DNA of 5,451 nucleotides from positions 1-5,451 of the forward strand of contig DATBIO010000199.1 of NCBI GenBank assembly GCA_036556965.1, in the 5' to 3' direction. Shown here one piece after another: positions 1 to 5,451 of this stretch. The translations under genes were made by a program, and so were the position numbers. Positions within the stretch are counted from its first letter, which is position 1; every line of letters begins with the position of its first letter. The stretch is from DATBIO01 sp036556965. GTDB lineage: Bacteria > Acidobacteriota > Vicinamibacteria > Fen-336. The notes beneath the pieces were generated by a model. It was given only the letters and a program-made list of their open reading frames with translations. It made no database searches and was not told the DNA's origin.

Positions 1-2516
1 TGGTTCGCGGTGGTCTGGTGCGGGAAGGTGGGGTTGGCCGCGGCGTAGCTGCGCACGTCGGGCGGCTCGTCGCCCCGCAGCATCGGCTTGAGGTAGAGCA
101 GCCAGCCGTCCCGGCCTCCCTCGTCCACGGCCGTGTACCGGATGCGGGCGGCGGCGCCCCGTGCCTTGCGCGCCAGCAGGGCCTGCATCGACGCGTCGTC
201 GAACTCGATGGGCACCCCCAGGTCGATGCGGATCTTGCGCAGGGCGTTGCCCAGGTCGTCGTAGGTGAAGGCGGGGTCGCAGCCCCCGTCGAGCACGACG
301 ATGCCGTGGCACCGGCGCAGCACCATCTCGTAGAGGGCGAGGTTCTCGAAGTGGCCGCCGTCCGAGAGGTACGAGTAGGGGCTCTGGTCGTCGGTCAGGC
401 CCAGCATCTCGTGGACCACGGGCGCCACCGCGAACCGCGGCCCGTCGAGGCGCCAGGTGTCGCGGCCGGCGGGCCCGGGGTTGCCGAGCCACCAACCGAG
501 GCGCGCGTTGAAGAGCATCATCGTGAAGGAGACGAGGGGTGACGAGTTGTAGCCCATGTTGGGGCTGGCGGCGGCGCCGGAGATGGTCATGGCCGTGCCC
601 AGGCGGATCCCCTGGGGGCCGCCGTAGAGCGCGCTGTCGCGATAGCCGAGGAGGCGGCTGCCCGCGTGGAGCGGCGTCACCGTGAAGCTCTCGGCCTTCC
701 GCTGTTGCCAGGCGAGCCTCCTCCCCGCCACCAGGTTCAGGGTGAGGTTCAGCACGTGCAGCGGCCGTTGCCCGCGGAGGTCCGCCATGCGCAAGTCGTC
801 GGATTCGTCGAAGCCCGTGAAGGGAGAGGGGCGGCGGGCGGTGTTGGAGGCGGCAAGGTAGGCGCGCACCAGGCGGTCCCGGTACATGGCGTGGAGGGAG
901 AAGGTGTTGATGTTGATGTAGCGACCCATTACCAGCGCGGCCGCGGCCAGGGCCGCGGTGAGGCCGAGGGACACGGGCAGGCTCGTGTGCTCGACCAGCT
1001 CATGGTGCCGCCAGAAGGGCGCCGCCACCAGGCCGGTGGCGGACAGCAGCACGCTGGCCAGCACGGTGAGGGCGAGCATGAGGAACACCACGAACACGGG
1101 CAGGGCCGCCTGGCGCGCGAAGCCGGCCGCGCGGGAGGTGGCGCCGGGGGTGGGCCCGGCGTCGGGGCGCGGACCGCCGCGGGACGAGGACGAGACCCAG
1201 CCCGCGAGGGCGCCCAGGGTGGCCAGCCCGGCGTGGATGTGAGCGCCCCAGCCGAACGCGACGTGCGGGATCACCAGCACGATCGCGCAAAGCACGAGCC
1301 AGCCGAGGATGGCGAGCAGCGTGTAGCCGCCGGAGCGCGCCACCCACTCCCGGTCGGGCTCGGCCAGGGTGCGGCTGGTGAAGCCCACCGACAGCGCCTG
1401 TCCGAGGAGCAGGCCACCCAGGAACAGCGCGGGGGCCAGGGTCGCGTAGAAGGAAGGGTCGTCCTGGTTGTGCGCGGTCCGGAACAGCACGTGCGTGAGG
1501 ACGTAGGCGGCGGCGCCCGAGACCAGGCCGAAGATGAGGCTCGCCGGCGTGAGGGGGCCGAAGAGGCGGCGCCCGAAGCGCTTCGGGTCGCGGAAGAGGT
1601 CGTCCCTCACCAGCACGGCCAGCCAGCTCAGGAAGGTGAGCACCACTCCCCCCGCCACCAGCTCCGCGAAGGTCGGGACGCGGCCGAGGTCGTCCCAGAT
1701 CCACCAGAAGCCCACCACCAGCAGCAGGCCCGCCAGCAGCAGCGGCAGCAGACAGCGGCGCACGAACTGGGCCTCGGTCAACGCGCGGCCGCCCAGGCTG
1801 GGAAGGCCGCCGAAGCCGTTGAAGGTGGACACGCAGTAGAGGAGGAGACCCGCCGCCACCGTGGCGGACTGCAGCGCGCCGAACCAGGGGTAGGGCGCCG
1901 CGCCTCCCGGCGGATCCACCTGCAGGAGCGACACCACGATCCGCGGCGCCATGAGCGCGGCCATGAGGAGGGGGATGAGCACCAGCCAGTTGAGGAGCAG
2001 GTTGCGCACCACGATGGCGATGAGGGCCCAGGTGTCTCCCGAGGCCAGTCCCAGGCGCGGCGTGAGATAGCTGTTGAACTCGCGCAGGTGCTCGACCGGA
2101 TCGGGCGCGTCGGCGTCGCGGCCCTCCTCCGCCGCCGGACTGGCGGTCCGGATGAGGCGGGGAACCACGCCCAGGATGCCCCCGGCCCGATGGATCCACG
2201 CCGTGAGCCAGCTTCCGACGTAGCCGCCGCCGGAGACGGTGGAGAGATAGTCGAAGCGCGAGAGCACGCCGCGCGCCGCCAGCTCCTGGATCGCGCCCAG
2301 GGCGAAGGTCGCGCTGCGGATCCCGCCGCCCGAGATGCAGAGGGCGGAGAGCGGCTCGGCCTCGTGGACCTTCGCGAAGAGGTCGCGCTGCGGCCAAGCG
2401 GCGTCGTCGGGCGGGCCCGCCGGCTCACGCACGTCTCGTCCCAGGCTCGCGTACTCGCTGCGGAGCGCCTCGGGAAAGCGGACCGGTCCCTCCGGAGCGC
2501 CGGACTCGTCAGGCAT
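1..2516 (-). CDS. Patatin/cPLA2-like phospholipase with large membrane-spanning insert (partial, C-terminus off the window)
   Basis: Probable serine acyl hydrolase acting on membrane (phospho)lipids; exact substrate unknown. 838 codons are visible with no stop, so the C-terminus is missing. Residues about 55-160 hold the first half of the patatin fold: an oxyanion motif SGGGIR (62-67) and a nucleophile elbow STVSGGGY with Ser95. Residues about 163-531 hold some nine or ten hydrophobic segments (near 165-190, 212-232, 255-275, 284-303, 322-344, 357-378, 396-420, 426-441, 471-497, 513-531). The fold then resumes with ISGAAASPNMG (646-656), the catalytic Asp719 in SDGGHFENLALYE, and VVLDGGCDPAF followed by DDLGNALRKIRIDLG (740-767). 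No signal peptide is seen, so the catalytic parts are probably cytosolic. The ATG at 2516 is chosen because GGAGG lies 9 nt upstream and the conserved motifs begin about 60 residues later. It is divergent from a Ser/Thr kinase gene. Family call is confident; lipase activity and substrate are inferred. Confidence 0.9.
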   Translation of the reverse strand, partial: MPDESGAPEGPVRFPEALRSEYASLGRDVREPAGPPDDAAWPQRDLFAKVHEAEPLSALCISGGGIRSATFALGAIQELAARGVLSRFDYLSTVSGGGYVGSWLTAWIHRAGGILGVVPRLIRTASPAAEEGRDADAPDPVEHLREFNSYLTPRLGLASGDTWALIAIVVRNLLLNWLVLIPLLMAALMAPRIVVSLLQVDPPGGAAPYPWFGALQSATVAAGLLLYCVSTFNGFGGLPSLGGRALTEAQFVRRCLLPLLLAGLLLVVGFWWIWDDLGRVPTFAELVAGGVVLTFLSWLAVLVRDDLFRDPKRFGRRLFGPLTPASLIFGLVSGAAAYVLTHVLFRTAHNQDDPSFYATLAPALFLGGLLLGQALSVGFTSRTLAEPDREWVARSGGYTLLAILGWLVLCAIVLVIPHVAFGWGAHIHAGLATLGALAGWVSSSSRGGPRPDAGPTPGATSRAAGFARQAALPVFVVFLMLALTVLASVLLSATGLVAAPFWRHHELVEHTSLPVSLGLTAALAAAALVMGRYININTFSLHAMYRDRLVRAYLAASNTARRPSPFTGFDESDDLRMADLRGQRPLHVLNLTLNLVAGRRLAWQQRKAESFTVTPLHAGSRLLGYRDSALYGGPQGIRLGTAMTISGAAASPNMGYNSSPLVSFTMMLFNARLGWWLGNPGPAGRDTWRLDGPRFAVAPVVHEMLGLTDDQSPYSYLSDGGHFENLALYEMVLRRCHGIVVLDGGCDPAFTYDDLGNALRKIRIDLGVPIEFDDASMQALLARKARGAAARIRYTAVDEGGRDGWLLYLKPMLRGDEPPDVRSYAAANPTFPHQTTAN

Positions 2517-2525
2517 GGCAGGGAA

Positions 2526-2530
2526 CCTCC
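2526..2530 (-). promoter_or_regulatory. Shine-Dalgarno site of the patatin-like gene
   Basis: On the minus strand the sequence reads GGAGG, then nine bases, then ATG at 2516. This is a near-ideal ribosome binding site and spacing, and it fixes the start of the phospholipase gene. Confidence 0.8.
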
Positions 2531-2544
2531 GGGCGTTGGCGCGG

Positions 2545-2550
2545 ATTCTA
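2545..2550 (-). promoter_or_regulatory. Possible -10 box for the patatin-like gene
   Basis: The minus strand reads TAGAAT, five of six matches to the sigma-70 consensus TATAAT, in an otherwise very GC-rich sequence. A transcript starting about seven bases downstream (near 2538) would have a leader of roughly 20 nt containing the GGAGG site. The -35 side is weak: the best match, TTGTTC, sits 21 bp away and TTCCAT 18 bp away. The call therefore rests mainly on the -10 box and its position. Confidence 0.35.
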
Positions 2551-2590
2551 GTCGCCTTCGCGGGAACTATGGAACAATGGCCTCCGACAC

Positions 2591-5451
2591 ATGGACGGCC
2601 GGACCATCGGGCACTACGAGGTCATCGAGAAGCTCGCCCAGGGTGGCATGGGCGCCGTTTACAGGGCCCGCGACCTTCGCCTCGACCGTCAGGTGGCCCT
2701 CAAGACGCTCCCCCCGGAGATGACGTCGGACCAGACCCGCCGCCGCCGCTTCATCCAGGAGGCGCGGGCGGCCTCCGCCCTCAACCATCCCAACATCATC
2801 ACGATCTACGAGATCGCGGAGTGGGAGGGCGCCGACCTCATCGCCATGGAGCTCATCGAGGGGCGCACGCTGCGCGAGCTCACCGAGACGCGCGGCGAGC
2901 TGGCGGCGCGCCTGCCCCTCATGCGCCAGGTGGCGGAAGCGGTGGCGGTGGCGCACGCGGCGGGCATCGTGCACCGCGACATCAAGCCGGACAACGTGAT
3001 GCTGCGGCCGGACGGTTACGTGAAGGTCCTCGACTTCGGCCTCGCGCGCCTCTCGCGCTCCTCCGACAGCCGGTCCGACACCGCCACCCAGCCGGGGGTC
3101 GTGCTGGGAACCCTGCGCTACATGTCGCCCGAGCAGGCGCGCGGCGACACCGCCAGCACCGCCTCGGACGTGTTCTCCATGGGCGTCCTCTTCTACGAGC
3201 TGGCGACGGGCGCGCACCCGTTCTACTCCGGCCCCGGCTCGGCCACCGCCTTCGCCATCCTCTCCCAGCCGGCCGCGCCGCCCGCGCGCCTCAACCCGGA
3301 GATCCCGCCGGCCTTCGAGAGCCTGATCCTGCGCATGCTCACCAAGGAAGCCGTCCTGCGCCCGAGCGCCGCGGACGTGCGCGCGGAGCTGGAGCTCCTG
3401 ACCCGTTCCGGACCCGCCGCGGCGGTGCCCCGCCTCGCGCCAGTGCGCCGCCAGTCGGTGGGTCGGGAGCCGGAACGGCAGGCCCTGGAGGCCGCCTTCG
3501 CCGCGGCGTCCACGGGCAGCGGGACGATGGTCTGCATCACGGGAGAGCCGGGCCTCGGCAAGACCACGCTGGTGGAGGAGTTCCTGGAGGAGTTGCGCGC
3601 GGGGCCCGGCACCGTATGGACGGCACGCGGCCGATGCTCCGAGCGGCTGGGGGGGGCGGACGCGCTGCTTCCCATCCTGGAGGGCCTGGACAGCCTCCTG
3701 CGCGGCCACGCGGGCGACCAGGCGGCCAGGATCCTGAAACGGTTCGCGCCCGTCTGGTACCTGCAGGTCGCGCCGTCCCTGGGCGACTCGACGCAGGAAG
3801 CGCTGATCGAGCAGGCCAAGGCGGCCTCCCCGGAGCGGATGAAGCGCGAGCTGCACGCCTTCGTCGAGGAGCTGGCGCGCGTCAACCCGGTGGTCCTGGC
3901 CTTCGAGGACGTGCACTGGTCCGACGAATCTACCTGCGACCTGCTCTCGTACCTGGGCTCGCACTGCGCGGACCTGCCGGTGCTGGTGGTCGCGACCTAC
4001 CGGCCGTCCGAGCTCCTCTCCGCCAAGAACCGGTTCCTCCAGGTGAAGCTGCAGTGGCAGCGGAGCAGCGCCAGCCGCGACGTCCCCCTGGGATTCCTCG
4101 GCCGCGAGGACGTGGAGCGGCTGGTGGCGCTGCGCTTCCCGGACCATCGCTTTCCCCCGGAGCTGCTGCAGCTCGTCCATGCCAAGACCGAAGGCAACCC
4201 GCTCTTCCTCTCGGACATGCTGCGGTTCCTGCGCGACTCCCAGGTGGTGCGGGCCGGGGAGCGCGGATGGGCCCTGGTGCGGAGGGTCGCGGAGTTCGAG
4301 AAGGAGATCCCCGCCTCCATCCTCAGCATGATCCAGCTCAAGATCAACCGGCTCTCGGAGGACGACCGCCGGCTCCTGGTGACGGCCTCCGTCCAGGGCG
4401 CGCAGTTCGACTCGGCGGTGGTGGCGCGGGCCCTCGCCCGCGACCCCGCCGACGTGGAAGAGCGGCTGCAGGAGCTGGAGACGCTCCACGGCTTCGTGCA
4501 GATGGTCGGCGAGCAGGAGTTCCCGGACCGCACGCTCACGGTGCGCTACCGCTTCGTGCACGTGTTCTACCAGAACGCCCTGTTCGCCTCGCTGGCGCCC
4601 TCGCGGCGGGTGGCCCTCTCCGCGACCGTGGCCGGAGCCCTTGTCGGCTTCGCGGGGGACACCATGCCCGCCCTGGCCGCGGACCTGGCCGTCCTCTTCG
4701 AGACGGCCCGCGATTTCGCCAGGGCCGCGCCCTTCTTCCTCTCCGCCTCGCGCCACGCGGCCCGCCTGTTCGCCTACCCCGAGGCCGCGCTGCTGGCGCA
4801 GCGTGGGCTGCGCGCCGTGGAGGCGCTCCCCGACGGCGACGAGCGCATCCGGCTCGAGCATCCCCTGTCCGTCACCCTGGGCATCTCGCTCATGGCCACC
4901 AGGGGCTACGCCGCCCCGGAGGTGGAGGCCGCCTACCGCCGCTCGCGCGACCTGGCCCTGCGGCTCGAGGACGACCGCCGCGTCTTCCCCGCGCAGTGGG
5001 CCCTCTGGACCGTGCTCCTCATCAGCGCGCGCCTGCGGGAGGCGCTGGAGGTGGCCGGGCAGATGGGGGCCGCGGCGGCCGCCTCTTCCGAGCCCGCCAT
5101 CGGCGTGGAGGCGCTGCACGCCCTGGGCGTGACCACGTGCTACCTGGGCCGCATGACGGAGGGATGCGTATACCTGAGGCAGGCCCTCGAGCGGTACGAC
5201 CCCGCCCGACACGCGTACTTCACGTCGCTCTACGTCCTCGACCCCATGCTCAGCTCGCTGTGCCTGCTGGCCCGCTTCGAGGTGCTGCAGGGCCGCCTGG
5301 ACGAGGCGCTCCAGCACGGGACCGCGGCCCTGGACCACGCGCGCCGCCTGGGACACGAGCAGAGCATCGCCTACGCGACCTTCTTCCAGGGCTGGATCCG
5401 GCACGAGCGCGGCGAGATGGCGGCCGTCCTGGAGTGGGCGGACCGGGCCAT
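2591..5451 (+). CDS. Serine/threonine protein kinase fused to AAA/STAND-type ATPase and TPR-like region (partial, C-terminus off the window)
   Basis: Predicted cytosolic signalling kinase; 953 codons are visible and the frame is open at the window end. The kinase domain (about 8-270) is complete: glycine loop AQGGMGAVY (16-24), ATP-binding Lys38 in VALK, helix-C Glu57, catalytic HRDIKPDN (128-135, Asp130), DFG (148-150), SPE (179-181) and subdomain XI Arg257. The activation segment is rich in Ser/Thr (155-174), which would suit autophosphorylation. After a short linker an ATPase module follows (about 288-550), with Walker A GEPGLGKTT (318-326), Walker B VVLAFEDVHWSD (434-445), a sensor-like VVATYRPSE and the TEGNPLFL motif. 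The rest is alpha-helical, with TPR-like units near 838-870 and 885-950. No membrane segment or extracellular sensor is visible, so input probably comes through the ATPase/TPR part. ATG 2591 is the only usual start codon after the in-frame stop at 2549 and puts the kinase fold at the N-terminus. The layout resembles PknK-type kinases; its targets are unknown. Confidence 0.93.
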   Translation, partial: MDGRTIGHYEVIEKLAQGGMGAVYRARDLRLDRQVALKTLPPEMTSDQTRRRRFIQEARAASALNHPNIITIYEIAEWEGADLIAMELIEGRTLRELTETRGELAARLPLMRQVAEAVAVAHAAGIVHRDIKPDNVMLRPDGYVKVLDFGLARLSRSSDSRSDTATQPGVVLGTLRYMSPEQARGDTASTASDVFSMGVLFYELATGAHPFYSGPGSATAFAILSQPAAPPARLNPEIPPAFESLILRMLTKEAVLRPSAADVRAELELLTRSGPAAAVPRLAPVRRQSVGREPERQALEAAFAAASTGSGTMVCITGEPGLGKTTLVEEFLEELRAGPGTVWTARGRCSERLGGADALLPILEGLDSLLRGHAGDQAARILKRFAPVWYLQVAPSLGDSTQEALIEQAKAASPERMKRELHAFVEELARVNPVVLAFEDVHWSDESTCDLLSYLGSHCADLPVLVVATYRPSELLSAKNRFLQVKLQWQRSSASRDVPLGFLGREDVERLVALRFPDHRFPPELLQLVHAKTEGNPLFLSDMLRFLRDSQVVRAGERGWALVRRVAEFEKEIPASILSMIQLKINRLSEDDRRLLVTASVQGAQFDSAVVARALARDPADVEERLQELETLHGFVQMVGEQEFPDRTLTVRYRFVHVFYQNALFASLAPSRRVALSATVAGALVGFAGDTMPALAADLAVLFETARDFARAAPFFLSASRHAARLFAYPEAALLAQRGLRAVEALPDGDERIRLEHPLSVTLGISLMATRGYAAPEVEAAYRRSRDLALRLEDDRRVFPAQWALWTVLLISARLREALEVAGQMGAAAAASSEPAIGVEALHALGVTTCYLGRMTEGCVYLRQALERYDPARHAYFTSLYVLDPMLSSLCLLARFEVLQGRLDEALQHGTAALDHARRLGHEQSIAYATFFQGWIRHERGEMAAVLEWADRA

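Larger units (their letters stand above)
2517..2590. promoter_or_regulatory. Divergent intergenic control region
   Basis: These 74 bases separate two genes that point away from each other, so the promoters of both most likely lie here or reach into the opposite gene's 5' end. The stretch is slightly richer in A/T than the flanking coding sequence (around 2544-2550 and 2565-2579). I see no clear operator palindrome and no terminator hairpin. On the plus side there is no purine-rich ribosome binding site at normal distance before the kinase ATG; the nearest is GGAA, 16 nt upstream. An in-frame TAG at 2549-2551 limits how far upstream the kinase gene can begin. Confidence 0.6.

Noticed and set aside
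18..542. 174-codon plus-strand frame at the left edge
   Set aside because: It is antisense to the part of the phospholipase gene that encodes the conserved SDGGHFENL and LDGG motifs, and its own translation shows no family features.
941..958. Perfect inverted repeat CCGCGGCC-AG-GGCCGCGG
   Set aside because: It lies inside the phospholipase gene and encodes an alanine-rich membrane helix (GCC/GCG codons). Codon use explains it, there is no T-tract, and it is not at a gene end, so it is not called a terminator.
2569..2579. Two ATG codons just upstream of the kinase start (2569 and 2577)
   Set aside because: Both are out of frame with the kinase. The frame from 2577 ends at a TGA near 2723 and neither frame yields a recognisable protein.
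666..2723. 685-codon open frame on the plus strand across the phospholipase gene and into the kinase start
   Set aside because: It is antisense to the conserved patatin-like gene and out of frame with the kinase. The translation is compositionally biased and has no domain-like pattern.
2567..5404. 945-codon open frame on the minus strand, antisense to the kinase gene
   Set aside because: Its translation is a low-complexity mix rich in Arg, Gly, His, Gln and Glu with no recognisable motif, while the opposite strand encodes an unmistakable kinase and ATPase. High GC content removes stop codons from the antisense frame.

Overview
This window comes from a very GC-rich bacterial chromosome, with G/C dominating third codon positions. 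It holds two large, divergently transcribed genes, both cut by the window edges, separated by about 74 bp. The kinase sequence (start of subdomain I, the phrase 'ALNHPNIITIYEI', and a kinase-ATPase-TPR layout) resembles the large Ser/Thr kinase families of Acidobacteriota, with myxobacteria-like lineages as an alternative. This placement is inference from protein style; there is no rRNA or marker gene here.

Left part (1-2516, minus strand): an integral membrane patatin/cPLA2-like phospholipase. The N-terminal cytosolic part carries the GGG-x-R oxyanion motif and the nucleophile serine. About 370 residues with some nine or ten hydrophobic segments follow, and then the rest of the hydrolase fold with the catalytic aspartate. 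The C-terminus lies beyond position 1.

Middle (2517-2590): a short divergent intergenic region. It has a good Shine-Dalgarno site and a plausible -10 box for the lipase gene, but no convincing Shine-Dalgarno site for the kinase gene.

Right part (2591-5451, plus strand): a Ser/Thr protein kinase with all catalytic residues, followed by an AAA/STAND-type ATPase module and an alpha-helical TPR-like region, still open at the window end. This is the architecture of PknK-like signalling proteins.

The two genes may share a control region, so a link between kinase signalling and membrane lipid turnover is possible. Nothing in the window proves it. I see no RNA gene, mobile element, CRISPR array or clear terminator. 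The long open frames antisense to both genes are by-products of the high GC content.
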